In this document: one piece after another, positions 32,801 through 47,500 of the stretch
Layout of the letters: every line of letters starts with the position of its first letter
Numbering within the stretch: position 1 is the stretch's first letter
DNA from: Sabellastarte sp. h YS-2021
Lineage: Eukaryota; Annelida; Polychaeta; Sabellida; Sabellidae
Assembly: GCA_964017235.1 (NCBI GenBank)
Contig: OZ024936.1
Span: forward strand, 62,609,028 to 62,673,027
Direction of reading: 5' to 3'
DNA: 64,000 bases
Position numbers and translations under genes: made by a program
Notes under the pieces: generated by a model
Seen by the model: only the letters and a program-made list of their open reading frames with translations
What the model was told of the DNA's origin: nothing
Database searches by the model: none

Positions 32801-35800
32801 TAAATTGAGTTTTCTGTGAAAATTTGAGCCAGATCCAACAACTTTAAGGGGTGTTTTGGGTTGACTTGCCACTTAATGGTACCCTCCCTACATGCTCTCC
32901 CGAGGCAGGTATTTTGGACTTGGTGTGTATTTCTAAAGGAATACACTACTTAATTCTCTCTTAGTGGCTCCCTATCTCGCAGAAAATATGGTTTATAGCC
33001 TTAGATCTGCCTTATTGGGCAAAATATCAGTGTACTTTAATGCACCCCCCAGCACGCGAATTACAGGCCTGCTGGAGTCCAAATACCACATCAGTAATCA
33101 CTGCTATACCAGATGTAATTCTGAAACCTGTGCAGTCAGATTTAGTAGGTTACAGAGGATTTTCAGGCCAAATTTCAGGATTATAGACCTACATTTGGTA
33201 CTGGTTTGGGCTGATTTACATCTTTTTTCGACCATTTTAACAGCACTATTTGAGTTAAATAATTTCTCTTCAGACATGTAATGTTCCAATTGCACCTAAA
33301 ATGTCCTCATTTATTGTCAAAACATGCATGAAATTAATTAAGGGCTCCAGATTGGCCACATTGTGAGATATTTGACATGACCCCCCATGAGGGGGGCCCA
33401 GACCAGCCCCACACCCCGGAAATGACATTTTTTAATATGGCCCTCGAGTGGCCCAGACCAATGCAATTTTATTCCCTGATATAAATTGAGTTTTCTGTGA
33501 AAATTTGAGCCAGATCCAACAACTTTAAGGGGTGTTTTGGGTTGACTTGCCACTTAATGGTACCCTCCCTACATGCTCTCCCGAGGCAGGTATTTTGGAC
33601 TTGGTGTGTATTTCTAAAGGAATACACTACTTAATTCTCTCTTAGTGGCTCCCTCTCTCGCAGAAAATATGGTTTATAGCCTTAGATCTGCCTTATTGGG
33701 CAAAATATCAGTGTACTTTAATGCACCCCCCAGCAGGCGAATTACAGGCCTGCTGGAGTCCAAATACCACATCAGTAATCACTGCTATACCAGATGTAAT
33801 TCTGAAACCTGTGCAGTCAGATTTAGTAGGTTACAGAGGATTTTCAGGCCAAATTTCAGGATTATAGACCTACATTTGGTACTGGTTTGGGCTGATTTAC
33901 ATCTTTTTTCGACCATTTTAACAGCACTATTTGAGTTAAATAATTTCTCTTCAGACATGTAATGTTCCAATTGCACCTAAAATGTCCTCATTTATTGTCA
34001 AAACATGCATGAAATTAATTAAGGGCTCCAGATTGGCCACATTGTGAGATATTTGACATGACCCCCCATGAGGGGGGCCCAGACCAGCCCCACACCCCGG
34101 AAATGACATTTTATAATATGGCCCTCGAGTGGCCCAGACCAATGCAATTTTATTTCCTGATATAAATTGAGTTTTCTGTGAAAATTTGAGCCAGATCCAA
34201 CAACTTTAAGGGGTGTTTTGGGTTGACTTGCCACTTAATGGTACCCTCCCTACATGCTCTCCCGAGGCAGTTATTTTGGACTTGGTGTGTATTTCTAAAG
34301 GAATACACTACTTAATTCTCTCTTAGTGGCTCCCTCTCTCGCAGAAAATATGGTTTATAGTCTTAGATCTGCCTTATTGGGCAAAATATCAGTGTACTTT
34401 AATGCACCCCCCAGCACGCGAATTACAGGCCTGCTGGAGTCCAAATACCACATCAGTAATCACTGCTATACCAGATGTAATTCTGAAACCTGTGCAGTCA
34501 GATTTAGTAGGTTACAGAGGATTTTCAGGCCAAATTTCAGGATTATAGACCTACATTTGGTACTGGTTTGGGCTGATTTACATCTTTTTTCGACCATTTT
34601 AACAGCACTATTTGAGTTAAATAATTTCTCTTCAGACATGTAATGTTCCAATTGCACCTAAAATGTCCTCATTTATTGTCAAAACATGCATGAAATTAAT
34701 TAAGGGCTCCAGATTGGCCACATTGTGAGATATTTGACATGACCCCCCATGAGGGGGGCCCAGACCAGCCCCACACCCCGGAAATGACATTTTTTAATAT
34801 GGCCCTCGAGTGGCCCAGACCAATGCAATTTTATTCCCTGATATAAATTGAGTTTTCTGTGAAAATTTGAGCCAGATCCAACAACTTTAAGGGGTGTTTT
34901 GGGTTGACTTGCCACTTAATGGTACCCTCCCTACATGCTCTCCCGAGGCAGGTATTTTGGACTTGGTGTGTATTTCTAAAGGAATACACTACTTAATTCT
35001 CTCTTAGTGGCTCCCTCTCTCGCAGAAAATATGGTTTATAGCCTTAGATCTGCCTTATTGGGCAAAATATCAGTGTACTTTAATGCACCCCCCAGCAGGC
35101 GAATTACAGGCCTGCTGGAGTCCAAATACCACATCAGTAATCACTGCTATACCAGATGTAATTCTGAAACCTGTGCAGTCAGATTTAGTAGGTTACAGAG
35201 GATTTTCTGGCCAAATTTCAGGATTATAGACCTACATTTGGTACTGGTTTGGGCTGATTTACATCTTTTTTCGACCATTTTAACAGCACTATTTGAGTTA
35301 AATAATTTCTCTTCAGACATGTAATGTTCCAATTGCACCTAAAATGTCCTCATTTATTGTCAAAACATGCATGAAATTAATTAAGGGCTCCAGATTGGCC
35401 ACATTGTGAGATATTTGACATGACCCCCCATGAGGGGGGCCCAGACCAGCCCCACACCCCGGAAATGACATTTTTTAATATGGCCCTCGAGTGGCCCAGA
35501 CCAATGCAATTTTATTTCCTGATATAAATTGAGTTTTCTGTGAAAATTTGAGCCAGATCCAACAACTTTAAGGGGTGTTTTGGGTTGACTTGCCACTTAA
35601 TGGTACCCTCCCTACATGCTCTCCCGAGGCAGGTATTTTGGACTTGGTGTGTATTTCTAAAGGAATACACTACTTAATTCTCTCTTAGTGGCTCCCTCTC
35701 TCGCAGAAAATATGGTTTATAGCCTTAGATCTGCCTTATTGGGCAAAATATCAGTGTACTTTAATGCACCCCCCAGCACGCGAATTACAGGCCTGCTGGA

Positions 35801-36368
35801 GTCCAAATACCACATCAGTAATCACTGCTATACCAGATGTAATTCTGAAACCTGTGCAGTCAGATTTAGTAGGTTACAGAGGATTTTCAGGCCAAATTTC
35901 AGGATTATAGACCTACATTTGGTACTGGTTTGGGCTGATTTACATCTTTTTTCGACCATTTTAACAGCACTATTTGAGTTAAATAATTTCTCTTCAGACA
36001 TGTAATGTTCCAATTGCACCTAAAATGTCCTCATTTATTGTCAAAACATGCATGAAATTAATTAAGGGCTCCAGATTGGCCACATTGTGAGATATTTGAC
36101 ATGACCCCCCATGAGGGGGGCCCAGACCAGCCCCACACCCCGGAAATGACATTTTTTAATATGGCCCTCGAGTGGCCCAGACCAATGCAATTTTATTCCC
36201 TGATATAAATTGAGTTTTCTGTGAAAATTTGAGCCACATCCAACTACTTTAAGGGGTGTTTTGGGTTGACTTGCCACTTAATGGTACCCTCCCTACATGC
36301 TCTCCCGAGGCAGGTATTTTGGACTTGGTGTGTATTTCTAAAGGAATACACTACTTAATTCTCTCTTA
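26834..36368 (+). repeat. Satellite zone 1: tetramer higher-order repeat (2724 bp)
   Basis: I scored three variant sites: site 1 cagcaG/Cgcg, site 2 tttcA/Tggcc, site 3 tattT/Ccc. Monomers starting at the GTG of 26834, 27516, 28197, 28878 and so on read GTT, CAC, GAT, CAC. The pattern repeats for fourteen monomers (three and a half tetramers). Rarer markers add an eight-monomer echo: ttttAtaat, cagTtatt and tagTcttag occur at 28197-28878 and again at 33645-34326. The marker gaaTcctg sits at 28197 and 30921, four monomers apart. Confidence 0.85.
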
Positions 36369-39300
36369 GTGGCTCCCTCTCTCGCAGAAAATATGGTTTA
36401 TAGCCTTAGATCTGCCTTATTGGGCAAAATATCAGTGTACTTTAATGCACCCCCCAGCAGGCGAATTACAGGCCTGCTGGAGTCCAAATACCACATCAGT
36501 AATCACTGCTATACCAGATGTAATTCTGAAACCTGTGCAGTCAGATTTAGTAGGTTACAGAGGATTTTCAGGCCAAATTTCAGGATTATAGACCTACATT
36601 TGGTACTGGTTTGGGCTGATTTACATCTTTTTTCGACCATTTTAACAGCACTATTTGAGTTAAATAATTTCTCTTCAGACATGTAATGTTCCAATTGCAC
36701 CTAAAATGTCCTCATTTATTGTCAAAACATGCATGAAATTAATTAAGGGCTCCAGATTGGCCACATTGTGAGATATTTGACATGACCCCCCATGAGGGGG
36801 GCCCAGACCAGCCCCACACCCCGGAAATGACATTTTTTAATATGGCCCTCGAGTGGCCCAGACCAATGCAATTTTATTCCCTGATATAAATTGAGTTTTC
36901 TGTGAAAATTTGAGCCAGATCCAACAACTTTAAGGGGTGTTTTGGGTTGACTTGCCACTTAATGGTACCCTCCCTACATGCTCTCCCGAGGCAGGTATTT
37001 TGGACTTGGTGTGTATTTCTAAAGGAATACACTACTTAATTCTCTCTTAGTGGCTCCCTCTCTCGCAGAAAATATGGTTTATAGCCTTAGATCTGCCTTA
37101 TTGGGCAAAATATCAGTGTACTTTAATGCACCCCCCAGCAGGCGAATTACAGGCCTGCTGGAGTCCAAATACCACATCAGTAATCACTGCTATACCAGAT
37201 GTAATTCTGAAACCTGTGCAGTCAGATTTAGTAGGTTACAGAGGATTTTCTGGCCAAATTTCAGGATTATAGACCTACATTTGGTACTGGTTTGGGCTGA
37301 TTTACATCTTTTTTCGACCATTTTAACAGCACTATTTGAGTTAAATAATTTCTCTTCAGACATGTAATGTTCCAATTGCACCTAAAATGTCCTCATTTAT
37401 TGTCAAAACATGCATGAAATTAATTAAGGGCTCCAGATTGGCCACATTGTGAGATATTTGACATGACCCCCCACGAGGGGGGCCCAGACCAGCCCCACAC
37501 TCCGGAAATGACATTTTTTAATATGGCCCTCGAGTGGCCCAGACCAATGCAATTTTATTTCCTGATATAAATTGAGTTTTCTGTGAAAATTTGAGCCAGA
37601 TCCAACAACTTTAAGGGGTGTTTTGGGTTGACTTGCCACTTAATGGTACCCTCCCTACATGCTCTCCCGAGGCAGGTATTTTGGACTTGGTGTGTATTTC
37701 TAAAGGAATACACTACTTAATTCTCTCTTAGTGGCTCCCTATCTCGCAGAAAATATGGTTTATAGCCTTAGATCTGCCTTATTGGGCAAAATATCAGTGT
37801 ACTTTAATGCACCCCCCAGCACGCGAATTACAGGCCTGCTGGAGTCCAAATACCACATCAGTAATCACTGCTATACCAGATGTAATTCTGAAACCTGTGC
37901 AGTCAGATTTAGTAGGTTACAGAGGATTTTCAGGCCAAATTTCAGGATTATAGACCTACATTTGGTACTGGTTTGGGCTGATTTACATCTTTTTTCGACC
38001 ATTTTAACAGCACTATTTGAGTTAAATAATTTCTCTTCAGACATGTAATGTTCCAATTGCACCTAAAATGTCCTCATTTATTGTCAAAACATGCATGAAA
38101 TTAATTAAGGGCTCCAGATTGGCCACATTGTGAGATATTTGACATGACCCCCCATGAGGGGGGCCCAGACCAGCCCCACACCCCGGAAATGACATTTTTT
38201 AATATGGCCCTCGAGTGGCCCAGACCAATGCAATTTTATTTCCTGATATAAATTGAGTTTTCTGTGAAAATTTGAGCCAGATCCAACAACTTTAAGGGGT
38301 GTTTTGGGTTGACTTGCCACTTAATGGTACCCTCCCTACATGCTCTCCCGAGGCAGGTATTTTGGACTTGGTGTGTATTTCTAAAGGAATACACTACTTA
38401 ATTCTCTCTTAGTGGCTCCCTCTCTCGCAGAAAATATGGTTTATAGCCTTAGATCTGCCTTATTGGGCAAAATATCAGTGTACTTTAATGCACCCCCCAG
38501 CACGCGAATTACAGGCCTGCTGGAGTCCAAATACCACATCAGTAATCACTGCTATACCAGATGTAATTCTGAAACCTGTGCAGTCAGATTTAGTAGGTTA
38601 CAGAGGATTTTCAGGCCAAATTTCAGGATTATAGACCTACATTTGGTACTGGTTTGGGCTGATTTACATCTTTTTTCGACCATTTTAACAGCACTATTTG
38701 AGTTAAATAATTTCTCTTCAGACATGTAATGTTCCAATTGCACCTAAAATGTCCTCATTTATTGTCAAAACATGCATGAAATTAATTAAGGGCTCCAGAT
38801 TGGCCACATTGCGAGATATTTGACATGACCCCCCATGAGGGGGGCCCAGACCAGCCCCACACCCCGGAATTGACATTTTTTAATATGGCCCTCGAGTGGC
38901 CCAGACCAATGCAATTTTATTCCCTGATATAAATTGAGTTTTCTGTGAAAATTTGAGCCAGATCCAACAACTTTAAGGGGTGTTTTGGGTTGACTTGCCA
39001 CTTAATGGTACCCTCCCTACATGCTCTCCCGAGGCAGGTATTTTGGACTTGGTGTGTATTTCTAAAGGAATACACTACTTAATTCTCTCTTAGTGGCTCC
39101 CTCTCTCGCAGAAAATATGGTTTATAGCCTTAGATCTGCCTTATTGGGCAAAATATCAGTGTACTTTAATGCACCCCCCAGCAGGCGAATTACAGGCCTG
39201 CTGGAGTCCAAATACCACATCAGTAATCACTGCTATACCAGATGTAATTCTGAAACCTGTGCAGTCAGATTTAGTAGGTTACAGAGGATTTTCTGGCCAA

Positions 39301-39773
39301 ATTTCAGGATTATAGACCTACATTTGGTACTGGTTTGGGCTGATTTACATCTTTTTTCGACCATTTTAACAGCACTATTTGAGTTAAATAATTTCTCTTC
39401 AGACATGTAATGTTCCAATTGCACCTAAAATGTCCTCATTTATTGTCAAAACATGCATGAAATTAATTAAGGGCTCCAGATTGGCCACATTGTGAGATAT
39501 TTGACATGACCCCCCATGAGGGGGGCCCAGACCAGCCCCACACCCCGGAAATGACATTTTTTAATATGGCCCTCGAGTGGCCCAGACCAATGCAATTTTA
39601 TTTCCTGATATAAATTGAGTTTTCTGTGAAAATTTGAGCCAGATCCAACAACTTTAAGGGGTGTTTTGGGTTGACTTGCCACTTAATGGTACCCTCCCTA
39701 CATGCTCTCCCGAGGCAGGTATTTTGGACTTGGTGTGTATTTCTAAAGGAATACACTACTTAATTCTCTCTTA

Positions 39774-42497
39774 GTGGCTCCCTCTCTCGCAGAAAATATG
39801 GTTTATAGCCTTAGATCTGCCTTATTGGGCAAAATATCAGTGTACTTTAATGCACCCCCCAGCAGGCGAATTACAGGCCTGCTGGAGTCCAAATACCACA
39901 TCAGTAATCACTGCTATACCAGATGTAATTCTGAAACCTGTGCAGTCAGATTTAGTAGGTTACAGAGGATTTTCAGGCCAAATTTCAGGATTATAGACCT
40001 ACATTTGGTACTGGTTTGGGCTGATTTACATCTTTTTTCGACCATTTTAACAGCACTATTTGAGTTAAATAATTTCTCTTCAGACATGTAATGTTCCAAT
40101 TGCACCTAAAATGTCCTCATTTATTGTCAAAACATGCATGAAATTAATTAAGGGCTCCAGATTGGCCACATTGTGAGATATTTGACATGACCCCCCATGA
40201 GGGGGGCCCAGACCAGCCCCACACCCCGGAAATGACATTTTTTAATATGGCCCTCGAGTGGCCCAGACCAATGCAATTTTATTTCCTGATATAAATTGAG
40301 TTTTCTGTGAAAATTTGAGCCAGATCCAACAACTTTAAGGGGTGTTTTGGGTTGACTTGCCACTTAATGGTACCCTCCCTACATGCTCTCCCGAGGCAGT
40401 TATTTTGGACTTGGTGTGTATTTCTAAAGGAATACACTACTTAATTCTCTCTTAGTGGCTCCCTCTCTCGCAGAAAATATGGTTTATAGCCTTAGATCTG
40501 CCTTATTGGGCAAAATATCAGTGTACTTTAATGCACCCCCCAGCACGCGAATTACAGGCCTGCTGGAGTCCAAATACCACATCAGTAATCACTGCTATAC
40601 CAGATGTAATTCTGAAACCTGTGCAGTCAGATTTAGTAGGTTACAGAGGATTTTCAGGCCAAATTTCAGGATTATAGACCTACATTTGGTACTGGTTTGG
40701 GCTGATTTACATCTTTTTTCGACCATTTTAACAGCACTATTTGAGTTAAATAATTTCTCTTCAGACATGTAATGTTCCAATTGCACCTAAAATGTCCTCA
40801 TTTATTGTCAAAACATGCATGAAATTAATTAAGGGCTCCAGATTGGCCACATTGTGAGATATTTGACATGACCCCCCATGAGGGTGGCCCAGACCAGCCC
40901 CACACCCCGGAAATGACATTTTTTAATATGGCCCTCGAGTGGCCCAGACCAATGCAATTTTATTCCCTGATATAAATTGAGTTTTCTGTGAAAATTTGAG
41001 CCAGATCCAACAACTTTAAGGGGTGTTTTGGGTTGACTTGCCACTTAATGGTACCCTCCCTACATGCTCTCCCGAGGCAGGTATTTTGGACTTGGTGTGT
41101 ATTTCTAAAGGAATACACTACTTAATTCTCTCTTAGTGGCTCCCTCTCTCGCAGAAAATATGGTTTATAGCCTTAGATCTGCCTTATTGGGCAAAATATC
41201 AGTGTACTTTAATGCACCCCCCAGCAGGCGAATTACAGGCCTGCTGGAGTCCAAATACCACATCAGTAATCACTGCTATACCAGATGTAATTCTGAAACC
41301 TGTGCAGTCAGATTTAGTAGGTTACAGAGGATTTTCAGGCCAAATTTCAGGATTATAGACCTACATTTGGTACTGGTTTGGGCTGATTTACATCTTTTTT
41401 CGACCATTTTAACAGCACTATTTGAGTTAAATAATTTCTCTTCAGACATGTAATGTTCCAATTGCACCTAAAATGTCCTCATTTATTGTCAAAACATGCA
41501 TGAAATTAATTAAGGGCTCCAGATTGGCCACATTGTGAGATATTTGACATGACCCCCCATGAGGGGGGCCCAGACCAGCCCCACACCCCGGAAATGACAT
41601 TTTTTAATATGGCCCTCGAGTGGCCCAGACCAATGCAATTTTATTTCCTGATATAAATTGAGTTTTCTGTGAAAATTTGAGCCAGATCCAACAACTTTAA
41701 GGGGTGTTTTGGGTTGACTTGCCACTTAATGGTACCCTCCCTACATGCTCTCCCGAGGCAGTTATTTTGGACTTGGTGTGTATTTCTAAAGGAATACACT
41801 ACTTAATTCTCTCTTAGTGGCTCCCTCTCTCGCAGAAAATATGGTTTATAGCCTTAGATCTGCCTTATTGGGCAAAATATCAGTGTACTTTAATGCACCC
41901 CCCAGCACGCGAATTACAGGCCTGCTGGAGTCCAAATACCACATCAGTAATCACTGCTATACCAGATGTAATTCTGAAACCTGTGCAGTCAGATTTAGTA
42001 GGTTACAGAGGATTTTCAGGCCAAATTTCAGGATTATAGACCTACATTTGGTACTGGTTTGGGCTGATTTACATCTTTTTTCGACCATTTTAACAGCACT
42101 ATTTGAGTTAAATAATTTCTCTTCAGACATGTAATGTTCCAATTGCACCTAAAATGTCCTCATTTATTGTCAAAACATGCATGAAATTAATTAAGGGCTC
42201 CAGATTGGCCACATTGTGAGATATTTGACATGACCCCCCATGAGGGTGGCCCAGACCAGCCCCACACCCCGGAAATGACATTTTTTAATATGGCCCTCGA
42301 GTGGCCCAGACCAATGCAATTTTATTCCCTGATATAAATTGAGTTTTCTGTGAAAATTTGAGCCAGATCCAACAACTTTAAGGGGTGTTTTGGGTTGACT
42401 TGCCACTTAATGGTACCCTCCCTACATGCTCTCCCGAGGCAGGTATTTTGGACTTGGTGTGTATTTCTAAAGGAATACACTACTTAATTCTCTCTTA
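39774..42497 (+). repeat. Satellite zone 2: dimer in tandem duplicate (2 x 1362 bp)
   Basis: Monomer pair 39774/40455 and pair 41136/41817 carry the same combination: GAT with cagTtatt, then CAC with agggTggcc. I could find no difference between the two pairs at any variant I tracked, so this looks like a very recent two-monomer duplication. Confidence 0.8.
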
Positions 42498-44540
42498 GTG
42501 GCTCCCTCTCTCGCAGAAAATATGGTTTATAGCCTTAGATCTGCCTTATTGGGCAAAATATCAGTGTACTTTAATGCACCCCCCAGCAGGCGAATTACAG
42601 GCCTGCTGGAGTCCAAATACCACATCAGTAATCACTGCTATACCAGATGTAATTCTGAAACCTGTGCAGTCAGATTTAGTAGGTTACAGAGGATTTTCTG
42701 GCCAAATTTCAGGATTATAGACCTACATTTGGTACTGGTTTGGGCTGATTTACATCTTTTTTCGACCATTTTAACAGCACTATTTGAGTTAAATAATTTC
42801 TCTTCAGACATGTAATGTTCCAATTGCACCTAAAATGTCCTCATTTATTGTCAAAACATGCATGAAATTAATTAAGGGCTCCAGATTGGCCACATTGTGA
42901 GATATTTGACATGACCCCCCATGAGGGGGGCCCAGACCAGCCCCACACCCCGGAAATGACATTTTTTAATATGGCCCTCGAGTGGCCCAGACCAATGCAA
43001 TTTTATTCCCTGATATAAATTGAGTTTTCTGTGAAAATTTGAGCCAGATCCAACAACTTTAAGGGGTGTTTTGGGTTGACTTGCCACTTAATGGTACCCT
43101 CCCTACATGCTCTCCCGAGGCAGGTATTTTGGACTTGGTGTGTATTTCTAAAGGAATACACTACTTAATTCTCTCTTAGTGGCTCCCTCTCTCGCAGAAA
43201 ATATGGTTTATAGCCTTAGATCTGCCTTATTGGGCAAAATATCAGTGTACTTTAATGCACCCCCCAGCACGCGAATTACAGGCCTGCTGGAGTCCAAATA
43301 CCACATCAGTAATCACTGCTATACCAGATGTAATTCTGAAACCTGTGCAGTCAGATTTAGTAGGTTACAGAGGATTTTCTGGCCAAATTTCAGGATTATA
43401 GACCTACATTTGGTACTGGTTTGGGCTGATTTACATCTTTTTTCGACCATTTTAACAGCACTATTTGAGTTAAATAATTTCTCTTCAGACATGTAATGTT
43501 CCAATTGCACCTAAAATGTCCTCATTTATTGTCAAAACATGCATGAAATTAATTAAGGGCTCCAGATTGGCCACATTGTGAGATATTTGACATGACCCTC
43601 CATGAGGGGGGCCCAGACCAGCCCCACACCCCGGAAATGACATTTTTTAATATGGCCCTCGAGTGGCCCAGACCAATGCAATTTTATTCCCTGATATAAA
43701 TTGAGTTTTCTGTGAAAATTTGAGCCAGATCCAACAACTTTAAGGGGTGTTTTGGGTTGACTTGCCACTTAATGGTACCCTCCCTACATGCTCTCCCGAG
43801 GCAGGTATTTTGGACTTGGTGTGTATTTCTAAAGGAATACACTACTTAATTCTCTCTTAGTGGCTCCCTCTCTCGCAGAAAATATGGTTTATAGCCTTAG
43901 ATCTGCCTTATTGGGCAAAATATCAGTGTACTTTAATGCACCCCCCAGCACGCGAATTACAGGCCTGCTGGAGTCCAAATACCACATCAGTAATCACTGC
44001 TATACCAGATGTAATTCTGAAACCTGTGCAGTCAGATTTAGTAGGTTACAGAGGATTTTCTGGCCAAATTTCAGGATTATAGACCTACATTTGGTACTGG
44101 TTTGGGCTGATTTACATCTTTTTTCGACCATTTTAACAGCACTATTTGAGTTAAATAATTTCTCTTCAGACATGTAATGTTCCAATTGCACCTAAAATGT
44201 CCTCATTTATTGTCAAAACATGCATGAAATTAATTAAGGGCTCCAGATTGGCCACATTGTGAGATATTTGACATGACCCCCCATGAGGGGGGCCCAGACC
44301 AGCCCCACACCCCGGAAATGACATTTTTTAATATGGCCCTCGAGTGGCCCAGACCAATGCAATTTTATTCCCTGATATAAATTGAGTTTTCTGTGAAAAT
44401 TTGAGCCAGATCCAACAACTTTAAGGGGTGTTTTGGGTTGACTTGCCACTTAATGGTACCCTCCCTACATGCTCTCCCGAGGCAGGTATTTTGGACTTGG
44501 TGTGTATTTCTAAAGGAATACACTACTTAATTCTCTCTTA

Positions 44541-47500
44541 GTGGCTCCCTCTCTCGCAGAAAATATGGTTTATAGCCTTAGATCTGCCTTATTGGGCAAA
44601 ATATCAGTGTACTTTAATGCACCCCCCAGCAGGCGAATTACAGGCCTGCTGGAGTCCAAATACCACATCAGTAATCACTGCTATACCAGATGTAATTCTG
44701 AAACCTGTGCAGTCAGATTTAGTAGGTTACAGAGGATTTTCTGGCCAAATTTCAGGATTATAGACCTACATTTGGTACTGGTTTGGGCTGATTTACATCT
44801 TTTTTCGACCATTTTAACAGCACTATTTGAGTTAAATAATTTCTCTTCAGACATGTAATGTTCCAATTGCACCTAAAATGTCCTCATTTATTGTCAAAAC
44901 ATGCATGAAATTAATTAAGGGCTCCAGATTGGCCACATTGTGAGATATTTGACATGACCCCCCATGAGGGGGGCCCAGACCAGCCCCACACCCCGGAAAT
45001 GACATTTTTTAATATGGCCCTCGAGTGGCCCAGACCAATGCAATTTTATTCCCTGATATAAATTGAGTTTTCTGTGAAAATTTGAGCCAGATCCAACAAC
45101 TTTAAGGGGTGTTTTGGGTTGACTTGCCACTTAATGGTACCCTCCCTACATGCTCTCCCGAGGCAGGTATTTTGGACTTGGTGTGTATTTCTAAAGGAAT
45201 ACACTACTTAATTCTCTCTTAGTGGCTCCCTCTCTCGCAGCAAATATGGTTTATAGCCTTAGATCTGCCTTATTGGGCAAAATATCAGTGTACTTTAATG
45301 CACCCCCCAGCACGCGAATTACAGGCCTGCTGGAGTCCAAATACCACATCAGTAATCACTGCTATACCAGATGTAATTCTGAAACCTGTGCAGTCAGATT
45401 TAGTAGGTTACAGAGGATTTTCTGGCCAAATTTCAGGATTATAGACCTACATTTGGTACTGGTTTGGGCTGATTTACATCTTTTTTCGACCATTTTAACA
45501 GCACTATTTGAGTTAAATAATTTCTCTTCAGACATGTAATGTTCCAATTGCACCTAAAATGTCCTCATTTATTGTCAAAACATGCATGAAATTAATTAAG
45601 GGCTCCAGATTGGCCACATTGTGAGATATTTGACATGACCCTCCATGAGGGGGGCCCAGACCAGCCCCACACCCCGGAAATGACATTTTTTAATATGGCC
45701 CTCGAGTGGCCCAGACCAATGCAATTTTATTCCCTGATATAAATTGAGTTTTCTGTGAAAATTTGAGCCAGATCCAACAACTTTAAGGGGTGTTTTGGGT
45801 TGACTTGCCACTTAATGGTACCCTCCCTACATGCTCTCCCGAGGCAGGTATTTTGGACTTGGTGTGTATTTCTAAAGGAATACACTACTTAATTCTCTCT
45901 TAGTGGCTCCCTCTCTCGCAGAAAATATGGTTTATAGCCTTAGATCTGCCTTATTGGGCAAAATATCAGTGTACTTTAATGCACCCCCCAGCACGCGAAT
46001 TACAGGCCTGCTGGAGTCCAAATACCACATCAGTAATCACTGCTATACCAGATGTAATTCTGAAACCTGTGCAGTCAGATTTAGTAGGTTACAGAGGATT
46101 TTCTGGCCAAATTTCAGGATTATAGACCTACATTTGGTACTGGTTTGGGCTGATTTACATCTTTTTTCGACCATTTTAACAGCACTATTTGAGTTAAATA
46201 ATTTCTCTTCAGACATGTAATGTTCCAATTGCACCTAAAATGTCCTCATTTATTGTCAAAACATGCATGAAATTAATTAAGGGCTCCAGATTGGCCACAT
46301 TGTGAGATATTTGACATGACCCTCCATGAGGGGGGCCCAGACCAGCCCCACACCCCGGAAATGACATTTTTTAATATGGCCCTCGAGTGGCCCAGACCAA
46401 TGCAATTTTATTCCCTGATATAAATTGAGTTTTCTGTGAAAATTTGAGCCAGATCCAACAACTTTAAGGGGTGTTTTGGGTTGACTTGCCACTTAATGGT
46501 ACCCTCCCTACATGCTCTCCCGAGGCAGGTATTTTGGACTTGGTGTGTATTTCTAAAGGAATACACTACTTAATTCTCTCTTAGTGGCTCCCTCTCTCGC
46601 AGAAAATATGGTTTATAGCCTTAGATCTGCCTTATTGGGCAAAATATCAGTGTACTTTAATGCACCCCCCAGCACGCGAATTACAGGCCTGCTGGAGTCC
46701 AAATACCACATCAGTAATCACTGCTATACCAGATGTAATTCTGAAACCTGTGCAGTCAGATTTAGTAGGTTACAGAGGATTTTCTGGCCAAATTTCAGGA
46801 TTATAGACCTACATTTGGTACTGGTTTGGGCTGATTTACATCTTTTTTCGACCATTTTAACAGCACTATTTGAGTTAAATAATTTCTCTTCAGACATGTA
46901 ATGTTCCAATTGCACCTAAAATGTCCTCATTTATTGTCAAAACATGCATGAAATTAATTAAGGGCTCCAGATTGGCCACATTGTGAGATATTTGACATGA
47001 CCCCCCATGAGGGGGGCCCAGACCAGCCCCACACCCCGGAAATGACATTTTTTAATATGGCCCTCGAGTGGCCCAGACCAATGCAATTTTATTCCCTGAT
47101 ATAAATTGAGTTTTCTGTGAAAATTTGAGCCAGATCCAACAACTTTAAGGGGTGTTTTGGGTTGACTTGCCACTTAATGGTACCCTCCCTACATGCTCTC
47201 CCGAGGCAGGTATTTTGGACTTGGTGTGTATTTCTAAAGGAATACACTACTTAATTCTCTCTTAGTGGCTCCCTCTCTCGCAGAAAATATGGTTTATAGC
47301 CTTAGATCTGCCTTATTGGGCAAAATATCAGTGTACTTTAATGCACCCCCCAGCAGGCGAATTACAGGCCTGCTGGAGTCCAAATACCACATCAGTAATC
47401 ACTGCTATACCAGATGTAATTCTGAAACCTGTGCAGTCAGATTTAGTAGGTTACAGAGGATTTTCTGGCCAAATTTCAGGATTATAGACCTACATTTGGT

